Source: Diphasiastrum complanatum
Taxonomy: Eukaryota; Streptophyta; Lycopodiopsida; Lycopodiales; Lycopodiaceae
Length of the DNA stretch: 64,000 bases
Reading direction: 5' to 3'
Assembly: GCA_029204225.1 (NCBI GenBank)
Contig: CM055106.1
Location: forward strand, 41,806,368 to 41,870,367
Each line of letters begins with the position of its first letter. Within the stretch, counting starts at the first letter, position 1. Shown in pieces: positions 20,574-31,634 of the stretch. A program made the position numbers and the translations under genes. The notes beneath the pieces are model-generated. The model searched no databases. It had not been told where the DNA came from and was given only the letters and a program-made list of their open reading frames with translations.

Positions 20574-21774
20574 TGTTGGAGAAAGAGGGTGTGTCGTGTG
20601 TGAGAAACGAAAATAGCTCTAAAAGAAAATGAATACGAAAAGAAGCGAACTCGAAACTCGCACAAGACATGAACTCGAACGACAAGTGTTTGTACGCAGC
20701 GGAATGAGCTATATTACTCTTTCCCTAAGCATGACTACGCCTATCAGAAACGAACAAAACGTTAGTGATAGAAATCATGGTCGTTCTGATTACGTAGCCA
20801 AACATTAACAAAACATCATAAGAATTATTAGTCGTGAATGATTCGAGAATAGCTAACTCAGCTCGACTGATAATCAGTCGCGAATGATTTACGAAAGGCA
20901 AGACTAAATATTAGTCGTCAACAACTAGACTAATAATAACTCGCTAAGAACAAATTACCAGATTGAGCAACAAGAAAGTCAGACAGAATGAAGAAAAGCA
21001 TAACGATATTGACATAAATCTGAACGCAGAACAAAAGAGCTATTATCAGATTAAGTATAGCAAAATATACATGTCAATAATGCGGTAGAGCACAAGACAT
21101 AGCAGACGAAACCGCGTGCTCTACAAAGCTAATTCAATTTGTAAAAGGAATGAACCTATTACTGACAATAAAGAATCAATGCGCAAGGCATCTACTTCGT
21201 CTATCTCTGATAAGCTTCTGATGCTATATCTTACACACACACTTGTTCTTGATCTCTTATCTCTTATTATATGAATACGCAAATGGTATTCAATATATAA
21301 ACAATTTACAGATGTGCAAATGAAGAAAGTACAAAGTGGATGTGCTTTCTGTAAGAGATCGTGGGTGGCTGTTGTCGCAATGGTTGCATGGGGTGAGCGT
21401 GAAAAAGGTCGTGACGTCAGCCTTTGCTGAAATGAACATTGGTGAAGCTGCGAAAAATGCGTCACTCTGACGAAATGCCTTAAGATTTGATTTCTAGGGT
21501 GCTTTCGCTTTTCCTAGGGCACCTTTGGCATTTTGTAAGGCAGTGTTGCCTTTTTCACCTGTCACAAAATGTGTGTAAAAATACAGTGCCGCATTTTTTC
21601 GTATTTTCTTCGCCTGTGAGAATTTACTTGTATTTATGCAGACGGTTGCGTTTTATTCATCTGTCTTATTTTACATGTAAATATGCAGACTGTGCGACAA
21701 CATGAGTAAAAATGCAGCATGAATGGAGGCATATTAAAATGGGATTTAGGAGAGTAGAGGAGATAAATCCAACA
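20574..21774 (-). repeat. LTR of the nested copia
   Basis: 1201 bp with matching ends TGTTGGA...TCCAACA. It shares stretches with the LTR at 7873-9029 (cagcggaa, gcatgactac.cctatca, gattacgtagccaaaca), so both belong to related families. Confidence 0.8.
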
Positions 21775-22455
21775 CATCAGAGGACCGAAGTTGAACCCAG
21801 GAGGTCGAAGAGGTCCAGACAGCTTCCATCCATATTTATGGATGATCCGGCCTACTACTTCATGCAGGAACCAAACACAGTTGCTGAGGCGATGTCTACT
21901 CCTGATGCTGACTAGTGGAAAGCAACAATGGACACCGAATTCGATTATCTTATGGAGAATCAAACATGGACACTCACTGAGCTGCCAAAGGATCGGAAAC
22001 CAATTCCATGCAAATGGATATTCAATTTAAAGTACGACACTGAAGGAAGGTTAAATCGTTACAACGCCAGGCTAGTTGCCAAAGGCTTTTCCCAGATTCT
22101 AGATCTAGATTATTCAAAAACCTTCAGTCCAGTCGTCAAACATGTGTCGATCCGCCTACTCCTCTCACTTGCAGACCTCAATCTTGCACAACCACTTCCT
22201 ACAACAATCTATTGTGACAATCAAAGCACAATAGGGCTATCTCTCAATCCGAGATTTCACTCTCGAAGCAAACATATAGAAATCAGGTATCACTACCTTA
22301 GAGAGAAAGTGCACAGTAAGGAAGTAGTATTGATTTTCTGCAGAACAAATTACATGGCAGCAATTTACTTCACAAAGGCTCTCTCAACGGAGCAACATCT
22401 CAGATTTAACGATATGTTAAATCTGAAGATCAAAGTTTTTCAAGATCCACATTAA
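21775..22455 (+). pseudogene. Composite copia RT/RNase H, first copy, core-deleted
   Basis: Starts in the linker before RT (QRTEVEPRRSKRSRQLPS). 21928-22455 then encodes WTLTELPKDRKPIPCKWIF, RYNARLVAKGFSQ, and FSPVVKHVSIRLLLSLADLN. It then passes directly into TTIYCDNQSTIGLSLNPRFH of RNase H. The whole RT palm including YVDD is missing without a frameshift. It ends KVFQDPH and is followed by the polypurine tract AAGGGGGAG and LTR2. Confidence 0.85.
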
Positions 22456-22462
22456 GGGGGAG

Positions 22463-23510
22463 TGCTAGGTTTCTTATGCTCAGTCTTAAACAAATCGTTC
22501 ATGTAATGAGCATCTTGAAAAACCGAATGCCGACAACATATTTTTTAGGCCTTCACATTTTTTCCTTTGCGATTTTCTCTGACTTAGAAATCATTTTAAG
22601 GCTCCTTTGTCTTTTTCGCTTCTTAGCGAAAAATGCGACACACTGGCCAAGTGGCCAGAATAACTTAGAAATCATTTTAAGGCACCTTCGTCTTTTTCGC
22701 TCCTTAGCGAAAGATGTGACACACTGGCCAAGTGGCCAAAATAACTTAGAAATCATTTTAAGGCACCTTCACCTTTTTCACCTTTTTCGCTCCTTAGCAA
22801 AATATGAGACACACTGGCCAAGTGGCCAAAATAACTTAGAAATCATTTTAAGGCACCTTCACCTTGTTCGCTCCTTAGCGAAAAATGCGACACACTGGCC
22901 AAGTGGCCAGAATAAACTTAGAAATCATTTTAAGGCACCTTCATCTTTTTCGCTCCTTAGCGAAAAATGCGACACACTGGCCAAGTGGCCAGAATATCTT
23001 AGAAATCATTTTTAAGGCACCTTCGTCTTTTTCACATTTTTTGCTTCTTAGCGAAAAATACGAGACACTGGCCAAGTGGCAAGAATACCTTGGATATCAT
23101 TTTTTAAGGCACCTTCGACTTTTTCGCCTTTTCCTTAGCGAAAAATGCAAGACACTAGCCAAGTGGCCAGAATACCTTAGAAATTATTTTTAAGGCACCT
23201 CCGCCTTTTTCGCTCCTTAGCGAAAAATGCGACACACTGGCCAAGTGGCCAGAATACCTTAGAAATCATTTTAAGGCACTTTCGTCTTTTTCGTCTTTTT
23301 GCTGACTGACTTTGCCAATGGATGAGTAACCCTAAAATAGTTGGACAAACAAATATCCCAAAGGCGGTTGACGGTTACCAACTTTTGTACATACACAAAG
23401 ACTGGCATAAATAGCCTTAAAGGCTTGTAAGATATTTCCTCTCTTGTAAATCTCTATATTAGCTGAAACAAGCTATGTAAGTGCTAATTTTTAGAATTTC
23501 TTTTTCCAAT
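22463..23510 (+). repeat. LTR2 of the composite copia, 3' truncated
   Basis: It begins TGCTAGGTTTCTTATGCTCAG and matches LTR1 and LTR3 up to ctttttccaatc at 23510. There it is joined to pol sequence (RKLDDKSKKMIFIYYS). The last 280 bp of the LTR, primer site, gag, protease and much of integrase are absent at this junction. Confidence 0.85.
22582..23300 (+). repeat. LTR2 internal tandem array, about 9 units
   Basis: Unit starts (acttagaaatcatttt or cttagaaatcatttt) occur near 22582, 22663, 22743, 22833, 22917, 22998, 23088, 23178 and 23258, spacing about 80-90 bp. Each unit carries two dyads: tttttcgctccttagcgaaa and ctggccaagtggccag. The periodic open frame across it is a repeat artefact. 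Confidence 0.9.
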
Positions 23511-24455
23511 CTAAGAAGAAAGCTAGATGACAAGAGCAAAAAAATGATTTTCATCTACTATTCCCAAAATCACAAGGCATACAAGCACTACAATTTGGAT
23601 ACCGAGAAGGCATTCACCAGTAGAGATGTCATTTTCGTGGAAGACCAGTTCCTCGACCACAAAAAGAAAGCTGCTGATTATTCTGACTCACGGATCGAAC
23701 AACCAGTCAATTCCAATCGAGAAAATCAACTACAGAATCTCGACGCTGACTCGGATGATGAATCAAAACCTCAACGAGTCAACCCACATCAGAGGACCGA
23801 AGTTCAACCTAGAAGATCAAACAAGTCCAGACAGCCTCCATCCAGATTTATGGATGATCTGGCCTGTTACTTTGTGCAGGAACCAAACACAGTTGCTGAG
23901 GCAATGTCTACTCCTGATGCTAACTAGTGGAAAGCAGCAATGGACACCGAATTCGATTCTCTTATGAAGAATCAAACATGGACACTCACTGAGCTGTCAA
24001 AGGATCGGAAACCAATTCCATGCAAATGGATATTCAAGACAAAGTACGACACTGAAGGAAGGTTAAATCGTTACAAGGCCATGCTAGTTGCCAAAGGCTT
24101 TTCCCAGATTCTAGATCTGGAATATTTAGAAACCTTCAGCCCAGTCATCAAACATGCTTCGATCCGCCTACTCCTCTTAATTGTAGACCTCAATCTTGCA
24201 CAACCACTTCCTACAACAATCTATTGTGACAATCAAAGCACAATAGCGCTATCTCTCAATCCGAGATTTCACTCTCGAAGCAAACATATAGAAATCATGT
24301 ATCACTACCTTAGAGAGAAAGTGCACAGTAAGGAAGTAGTATTGATTTTCTGTAGAACAAATTACATGGTAGCATATCACTTCACAAAGGATCAACATCT
24401 CAGATTTAACGATATGTTAAATCTGAAGATCAAAGTTTTTCAGAATTCACATTAA
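23511..24455 (+). pseudogene. Composite copia pol 3' part, second copy
   Basis: 23511-23920 is integrase C-terminus and linker (TEKAFTSRDVIFVEDQF ... QRTEVQPRRSNKSRQPPSRF). 23940-24455 repeats RT and RNase H with the same direct joining of RLLLLIVDLN to LAQPLPTTIYCDNQSTIALS as the first copy. It ends KVFQNSH and is followed by AAGGGGGAG and LTR3. Divergence from the first copy is visible throughout, so the duplication is not recent. Confidence 0.85.
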
Positions 24456-24462
24456 GGGGGAG

Positions 24463-25489
24463 TGTTAGATTTCTTATGCTCAGCCTTAAACAAATCGTTC
24501 AAGTAATGAGCATCATGAAAAACTGAAGGCCAACAACATATTTTTTAGGCCTTTACATTTTTCCCTTTGAGATTTTCTATGACTTAGAAATCATTTTAAG
24601 GCACCTTTGCCTTTTTCATCTTTTTCACTCCTTAGAAACTGCGACACACTAGCCAAGTGGCCAGAATAACTTAGAAATCATTTTAAGGCACCTTCGCTTG
24701 TTTCGCTCCTCAGCAAAAAATGCGACACACTGGCCAAGTGGCCAAAATAACTTAGAAATCTTTTAACGACACCTTCACCTTTTTCGTCTTTTTTGCTCCT
24801 TAGCGAAAAATGTGACACACTGGCCAAGTGGCAAAAATAACATAGAAATCATTTTAAGGTACCTTCGTCTTTTTTCGCCTTTTTTGCTCCTTAGCAAAAA
24901 ACGCAACACACTGGCCAAGTGGCCAAAATAAACTTAGAAATCATTTTAAGACACCTTCACCTTTTTTGTCTTTTTTGGTCCTTAGCGAAAAATGCGACAC
25001 ACTGGTCAAGTGGCCAGAATACCTTAGAAATCATTTTAAGGCACCTTCGTCTTTTTCACTTTTTTGCTGACCAACTTCGCCAATGGATGAGTAACCCTAA
25101 AACAACTGGACAAACAAATATCCCAAAGGCGGTTGACGGCTACCAACTTTTGTACATATGCAAAGACTGGCATAAATAGCCTTAAAGGCTTGTAAGATAT
25201 TTCCTCTCTTGTAAATCTCTATATTACCTGAAACAAGCTATGTAAGTGTTAATTTTTAGAATATCTTTTTCCAAGCAAGCTAAAGTTATCACTTCAAGCA
25301 ACTGTACTCACTGTTGATATTTTATTAGAGTGCAATTTTTGTCTCACTACTGCGTCGTTCATTTTGCTCAAACTGTATGAATTCTTCTACTTGAATATTT
25401 CTGCTGCTAACTATTGCGTTTCCCTTCCTACACGCCTACGCTCTGAGAAATCGAGCCTTCGCTGCACTCACGACCACCGTTTTACGGCA
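24463..25489 (+). repeat. LTR3 of the composite copia
   Basis: Full-length copy (1027 bp) beginning TGTTAGATTTCTTATGCTCAG and ending CGTTTTACGGCA, followed by the tatct target duplication. It has about six tandem units (24582-25060), versus about four in LTR1 and nine in LTR2. Confidence 0.85.
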
Positions 25490-25494
25490 TATCT
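25490..25494. other. Target-site duplication, right copy (tatct)
   Basis: Matches 16938-16942 and directly follows LTR3. Confidence 0.7.
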
Positions 25495-26360
25495 TGGGGT
25501 GGTGGCATCACTTATATGCACAATCATGCGGCCGACCTTCACTAATAATTTGATTATGGTGAGAGCCCTTCTCACCTTTCTGTTGTACACCTTTACATCG
25601 ACTTCAATCATGGCATAGGCTACCTCACCTGTAATGACCTCCTAGAGTTCCTTGTCCACAAGAATATTCCAAACACTTTAATTGGATACTCCGTCAAGCT
25701 TGCCTCTCCAAGTACAACTTCCCCCATATTAGACATAGCTCCAAGAAACTGCTCGTTTATGATTAAAAAATCATCTTTTTAATGAAAAACGAATGCAATG
25801 CCATACTCCAAACCTTGTCTTGATGGAGCCTAGCCACTTGCCTTAGGTATTATCAGCACCAAATTTGGCTTTGATTGGCTTTTAGAGCTTCAAAAAATGC
25901 TCAATTTAGTGTTTTCAACCGTTACTAGCTCCAAGCTATAAAATGGTGGAAATTTCATGTGGAATGGAGCTTCTCCCTGAGAAATAGCGCTCCTCTATTT
26001 TTTTTTTACTGTCAGAGAGGTCACCAACTAACTGTTGCAAAATGTGGCCAAATAGGAGCTATTTTGACCAAGAAAAGCCCCTTCTAGTGGGCTATTGGAG
26101 GAAGAAGAAAATGACCTCAAACTTCCTCTTGAAGTTTTTTAGCACTTCAAAATAGAGGGACCCTTTCTACATAAAGATTTTTAATGAAAAAGAAGTGCAC
26201 ACACTTTGGGCACCTTCAACAACATCTCCACCATTGATTAAATTGAGGCTCGAACTGATAGTTAGAAATGATTTGGTGGTGCATTGAACCCATGTCTTCC
26301 AACTAATAGACCACACTTTATGCTATGGCCTACTCACAATCCCTATACCAATCCTTCGAC

Positions 26361-26443
<83 letters not shown>

Positions 26444-29400
26444 CCCTCCCAATATAGAACTCTCAGACTTAAATTCTGATCAGACTTACTTCTATTCCAA
26501 TCAAAATGGAATTACTAACTTTTGACCTTTTACTGAACTACTTATAGATAATGATTCAAATTCCAAACCTGTTCTAGTTCCAGATTGTCCACATAGTCCC
26601 TAGAGAATTTCTCATATTTTGAAAGTTCCAATTAGGCATCTTACTCTGAATCTATCCGGAAAATTACTTTCAGACCACATCTCATTTCTATACCACAGTT
26701 GGTTCTTTTTCGAAAACTACGGAAACTACAGATTCCCAAATAGAATTTTATTCCACAACTTCACCCCTCCTTTTAAAGAAATTATAAATTTCCTTAAAGG
26801 TTAACTGGAAAGATGATATATGAAAATATCTAAATCCAAGAAAAGTCAGTAATAAGTGCTTCCACTAAAGGATTCACTCAATTACAATAGGACTTTTCCT
26901 TCAAATATTTAGTGACAGAACTACCATTCTATCGAAATCCATTTATGCAAAAAAAGATATTCTAGGTTTAAGAAATTGAAACACGTTTACCTTAGAATTT
27001 ATCTGAATTCTAAGTCTACTCGCACAAGTAGCAATTTATATGACATAATAGTCTTTCAGAAGAATAACTTCATGCTAGAAAGAATCATATAAATCAGTCT
27101 GATATCTTGTATTCGAAAAATTATTAAGAAGTAAAGGATTAATTAAGAAAGCAAGAAATAGATTTGAGGGCCTCTGATTTTGTAAATAATGAGATACCAC
27201 ATTGGGATCTAGATGAACCTCAAAATTTTCCAAAATATCCCACATTTGATCGAATGGTTTTCTTCTTTCCCATATCACGACTAGGTACTCAACACACCAT
27301 TGATCATCAGATCTTTATAGTCCTAGAATTTCCTTTCCAAAATTACTGACGTCCCATACCATCAGCTTTTCCTTCCAAAAAAACCTTAACCGCCTTATCT
27401 GATATTCTAGAGATCCATTGATCATCTAGCTGTCCTACAATCACTATAGAAAATCATCTCTTGTTTCCAAAACACTGGAGAATCCATTTATTTGGATGAC
27501 TGGCATGCCTATCAGATGGATACCCAAAATCCACATTTGATTATGTGACTTAAACAGAAGAATTAGCATGGTTCAATATTACATCTTGGTCTTTTCTGGT
27601 TAATGATAAGCTTCAAAACCCTACTGATGCATCAAATCTAGGGACAAGCTTCTGTCAACTAATAGATCCAATGTAATCCACGTATCAGATTCCACTTCTA
27701 AACATCACAATTGACATCCAAAGCTGCGGATAACTCAATGGTAACAAAGATATCAGTTATGAATTCAGCTGAATGATTTCTAACCAGGAAATTAATAACC
27801 AGTATTAAGCAATTATTTACAGAGATTACCAAAATCCTAACTACGAAATACCCTTCCCGATCACACTTACTACCTCTGATGTCCACTCTTCTTACTATAG
27901 GAAAACGTCCAAAACAATTTCATTTCTGTCCTATACCTGGGCTGAATATGATTCACCATAGGATTTTTCAGGAAATGTTATTCCTATTATCACAAATTTT
28001 CCAATAAAGTTGGATTGTTTTTCCTTTTTAATGACTGGTTTGGCATTACTCTGTTAATATTGACAAAACCTATCCAAACATAAAATATGAAATTACATGA
28101 ATGGAAATCTCATCAATAGGATTTCAGTAATTCTTGAACCGTATCCTCTTGTCAGATTTACTGACTAGATAAAGAATACTATTGCCACTCATCAAATTTG
28201 ATCATTTCATATTGTTTGATGATTTTAATTCAAATTTAACGAGTATCTTGCACAAACGTTTACTTGACTAATTTCTATTGATCAACATCGAATAGAAAAC
28301 TTATCAGACAAGTAACTGATTTCCAATTTTTACCGAATTGAAATTCAACCAAAAAAAAAAAAGGTCAAATTTTAACTTTCAATCTGGGAGTTCAACTCCA
28401 AAGTTAAAAAATGACAACACAGTAAAAATTGTCGGTAATTCATTGCAGTTCCTTCTGTCAATTTCAACTTATCTATCACCGGGAAATAATTTAGACTTAG
28501 AAAAAACACTGTGATCAATTTTGACTGATAAACTCAGTTTAATCAATTTACTAATCTAAATTGATTCCATAGAAAACAAAAAAGTGACCGAAATTGCGAT
28601 TGTTTTTTGGGAAACTCAATTTTTGCTTTATTTTTCGTAATTCAAAAATTCTGACGAAAATATTGTTTGTACAAAAGGCAATCGAAGTCGAAAAAAACAA
28701 AACATTGTCGATTCCTAATGTTACTAACCCAATGTCAAATTGGCATGCAAAGCACACTACATCAGTTACAAACGTCATTACAAAATTTCTTTACGTAAAC
28801 TTCAATTTTATGGAATTCGTCAGCCATTAACTCTGATTTGTGACCCAACTGTCAGAGCACATGCATATGACCACTCAAATCGATTGTAAATCCCTCATGC
28901 ATGTCAGAATCACTCTGAGAATCAGCATGCAACTAATGCATGCAAACACAGTACTACAAATTAGGGAAATGACTGGCATGCAATCAGAACAATTTCAATT
29001 TTGCAAATTTTACTCACTAAACTACAAAACTTCAGATGATCATAACTTTGGCTACAGGACACCAAATTGGGTGTTGTAAAGCTCAGTACAGAGGGAGACC
29101 AAGTGAACAAAATGCTTGCCACGTCAGCCTGTCACCTAGGCTTCACACGTGCGAGACCAGAGCTGCCAAAAATCTGTAGTAGGACGCACTTCTACAAGAA
29201 GGAATCAAGCAAAAACGTGCAAACACCCATCCTAGCCCAAAATCGATGCTACCAACAGTCTTATACAATCAATTATACTTCCATGAGGCATTCATATTGA
29301 TCCTAAGATGCAGTATAGGCTGAGAATGAAGGTTTCTTGATTTGTAGAAGTCAAAATAGGGAACCACTATAAGGGAAACTCCCCTAAGATCCTGCTTACA

Positions 29401-29799
29401 AGACAATACACACTGGAAAACGCACTATGGAGCAACCACCCAACCAAGTAGAAGCAACCAATCAACTCTAGAAGCTTCACCCCCAAGCCAAGGAACAAGA
29501 AGCATGAATGTAGAGTGAAACCCTGGCAATGAATCAATGGTCACAATGAGGAGTAGGGCGAGTTTGGCCTCAATATATAGAGGGCACATAGCCATGCATA
29601 ACCCTAAGTTTCCTATACATAAATTCACCTAGAATAGAGTTCTAAGCATGGACCAACTATTCATGGAATTACAACACATACATGGCATACTAAAATCATG
29701 ACAAGGAGGTGTGTACACTGTCAAAAAAGGAAAGCATTTTACTGATGGATTTCTATCATCATAGTAAACTTAAGTTTCAATTCCAATAGCCACTCCAAT
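25495..29799. other. Long AT-rich non-coding stretch
   Basis: No reading frame longer than about 85 codons shows any recognisable domain. 26450-28560 is evenly AT-rich with short stop-interrupted frames on the plus strand. It could be a very old decayed mobile or integrated element, but I cannot assign a family. Two CpG-containing islands, such as near 29120-29160, are short. No RNA gene was seen. Confidence 0.4.
26364..26441. repeat. (CT)n microsatellite, about 39 units
   Basis: Uninterrupted CT dinucleotide run of 78 bp followed by a short C tract. Confidence 0.98.
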
Positions 29800-30000
29800 A
29801 TATTTTGTGATAGACAAAGTTGTCTTCAAATTGTGAGAAACCATGTCTTTCATGCAAGAACAAAACACACATAGAAAATCCAATAGTGTTCTTTCAAGAA
29901 AAAGTTTGAGCTAAAAAAGTGGAATTTGTTTATTGGCCAATAAATGATCAAGTTGTGGAGATCCTTACAAAACCATTGGGTAACGAGAGTCTGAGTATTT
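29800..30000 (+). pseudogene. Copia RNase H C-terminal fragment
   Basis: Reads DRQSCLQIVRNHVFHARTK. After stops and a shift it continues FVYWPINDQVVEILTKPLGN, the standard end of copia RNase H. Several stops make it a relic. No LTR was identified next to it. Confidence 0.7.
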
Positions 30001-30224
30001 TAGATAATTGATGGTGTTTGACGATAATAAGCTAGGTGCTTGCGCTAAATCATAGCTAGTTGGTGTCGACAATTCGGGTGCATGGGGGTGAGTCGGTAAT
30101 GATTCTATGGATAACAAAGTGTTCATCACTTGACGTTGTGTGGTCACCTTATGTATTGGCCAAGAAGAATCATAACAGCTATTGAATTAACAAAGCGAGG
30201 AAGGATTCAGCTTGTTAAGCTATA

Positions 30225-30785
30225 TACCATTGGCTAGCTTGACATAAAAAACTCCAATGCCTTTGATTTGACATTTTTCTCCATTAGCCTTTTCAAATCT
30301 ATCACCTTCTTCAATCATAATTAGTTGATGGAACCAATCTCGGTTGCCAGTCATGTGTCTTGTAGCCCTTGAATCTTTATACGAGCAAGATTCATCAGTG
30401 CATTGAGATGTTAATACAGAGATGAAGGTGATTGAAGTCTCACCATCTCAAGAAGATTGCCTAAGTCCTTCAACTTGCCTTGCTTGATGTCGGCCATCCT
30501 TTTCTTGCACTCATTGGCCCAATGTTTAGGCTTATGGCAATATAATCATTTACCTTTCTTCTTCTTCTTGCCTAAAGATTCTGCTTGATTACCAGAAGTG
30601 CTCTTGTTCCACTTGTTTTTCTTCTTTTGCTTGTTTTCGCCTTTCACCATCAAGGCTTTATCTTCATTGCTCTTGATCTAGCTCTTGTAAACTTCTTGTC
30701 ACTGCTATTCTTGCAGCATGATTCCGTGCAATTCCTCAAATGTAGGTAGTCTCTCCCTTGCTGCAATGCCACTGACAAAGGTGAG
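30225..30785 (-). pseudogene. Copia gag zinc knuckle and protease start fragment
   Basis: On the minus strand: RLPTFEELHGIMLQE (gag C-terminal helix), a Lys-rich stretch, and a zinc knuckle LYCHKPKHWANEC (first Cys lost). These are followed by a remnant of the protease active site (DSRATRHMTGNRDWFHQL near 30380-30325). Stops are frequent. It lies head to head with the plus-strand RT fragment that follows. Confidence 0.65.
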
Positions 30786-30904
30786 AAAAGGAAAGAGAAG
30801 AATGTTTCTTGGAGTACTCAACAAGGAGCATATCACCTCAACATAAAGTACCAAAGCGGTGTGAAAAGCTAGTGCAAGAGGGTGCCAAGGAAGTACCATC
30901 TACG

Positions 30905-31264
30905 ACCCAAGCAGGAGAGATAAGAAGATCCATGAGGGAGCAAAGACCTCCAAAAAGATTCTAGGTAAACTATGCTCTTATGACGAAAATTAAGAAATCC
31001 TATAAACCAGCTACATTTGAAGAAGCGAGGGAGAGCAAAGTTTGGAAAAAGGTGATGGAAGATGGAATGGAGTCCATCGAAAAGCACAACACTTGGGAGC
31101 TTGTGGATCGTCTTGCACATAAGAAGCCCATTGGTAATAAGTGGTCGTATAGGATCAAATATTATGTAGATGGATTCATTGCTACGTATGCTAGGGGAAT
31201 CGGGAGCCTTAAGATACAACACATATGGAATGTCTTAAACACCCTCATCACCATATGGTTTTGA
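30905..31264 (+). pseudogene. Copia RT N-terminal fragment
   Basis: After RRSMREQRPPKRF and a stop, the frame 30980-31264 reads PATFEEARESKVWKKVMEDG, HNTWELVDRLAHKKPIGNKW and YRIKYYVDG, the first part of a copia reverse transcriptase. It then degenerates. Confidence 0.8.
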
Positions 31265-31634
31265 GGTTAGTGGTTATGAAGTATGTGTTGTATTATATAT
31301 TCAAATGACAATAACAAATAGAAAACAATTTTCATTTTGTATAGTTCCAATAAATTAGAGTAAGCAATTGTGAATTGACATGTAATATTGCATCACCTTA
31401 TCTCTCAAAAAAGAAGAAGAAGAAAAACCCATTCATTGGCTTGTTTGTAGTTTGGCTCTGGCTTTTGTTTTCCTTACAAGGCAAGGTTTGAAGCATCTTC
31501 TTCTTTTATCAAGTCCCTCGAAAGATAGAATTCATTCTTGCCCAAGTTACTGTGTGGAACTGTTGATCCGGGATCGGAAATTGGGTTTAGTAGGAGATCA
31601 CCAGTGCATTGGATATCGGATCGAAGCAGCAGCT
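31265..31634 (+). promoter_or_regulatory. Upstream region and 5' leader of the 6PGDH gene
   Basis: The 6PGDH frame is open upstream to 31452 but has no ATG there, so this is leader rather than a transit peptide. A pyrimidine-rich tract ending ccttacaag at 31481 could be a leader-intron acceptor. No confident TATA box is seen. Confidence 0.35.

Larger units (their letters stand above)
19729..21774 (-). mobile_element. Nested Ty1/copia element, 5' end only
   Basis: On the minus strand it has an LTR (21774-20574), a tRNA-Met primer site, an internally deleted gag and part of protease, and it ends at 19729 against host-element integrase. Its LTR is followed by catcagaggaccg, the pol sequence of the host element. 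The rest of this element and the matching part of host integrase are deleted. Confidence 0.8.
16943..25489 (+). mobile_element. Composite Ty1/copia element with three LTRs and a nested copia
   Basis: Order: LTR1 (16943-17794), tRNA-Met primer site, gag, protease and part of integrase, a nested minus-strand copia (19729-21774), the 3' part of pol, LTR2 (22463-23510, truncated), a second copy of the 3' pol, LTR3 (24463-25489). LTR1 and LTR3 outer edges are flanked by the same 5 bp. Both pol copies carry the same RT deletion. This arrangement is expected when an inserted element is duplicated by unequal exchange between LTRs and later trimmed. Confidence 0.8.

Noticed and set aside
22476-23193. 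Open frames of 100-180 codons with repeated LEIILRHLHLF
   Set aside because: They arise because the LTR tandem unit lacks stops in one frame and its spacing is near a multiple of three. They lie wholly in the LTR array and show no conserved start or domain.
31452-31634. 61-codon N-terminal extension of 6PGDH as a plastid transit peptide
   Set aside because: The extension contains no ATG, so it cannot be initiated normally, and the C-terminal SRM argues against plastid import. A spliced upstream start is not excluded but is not visible.
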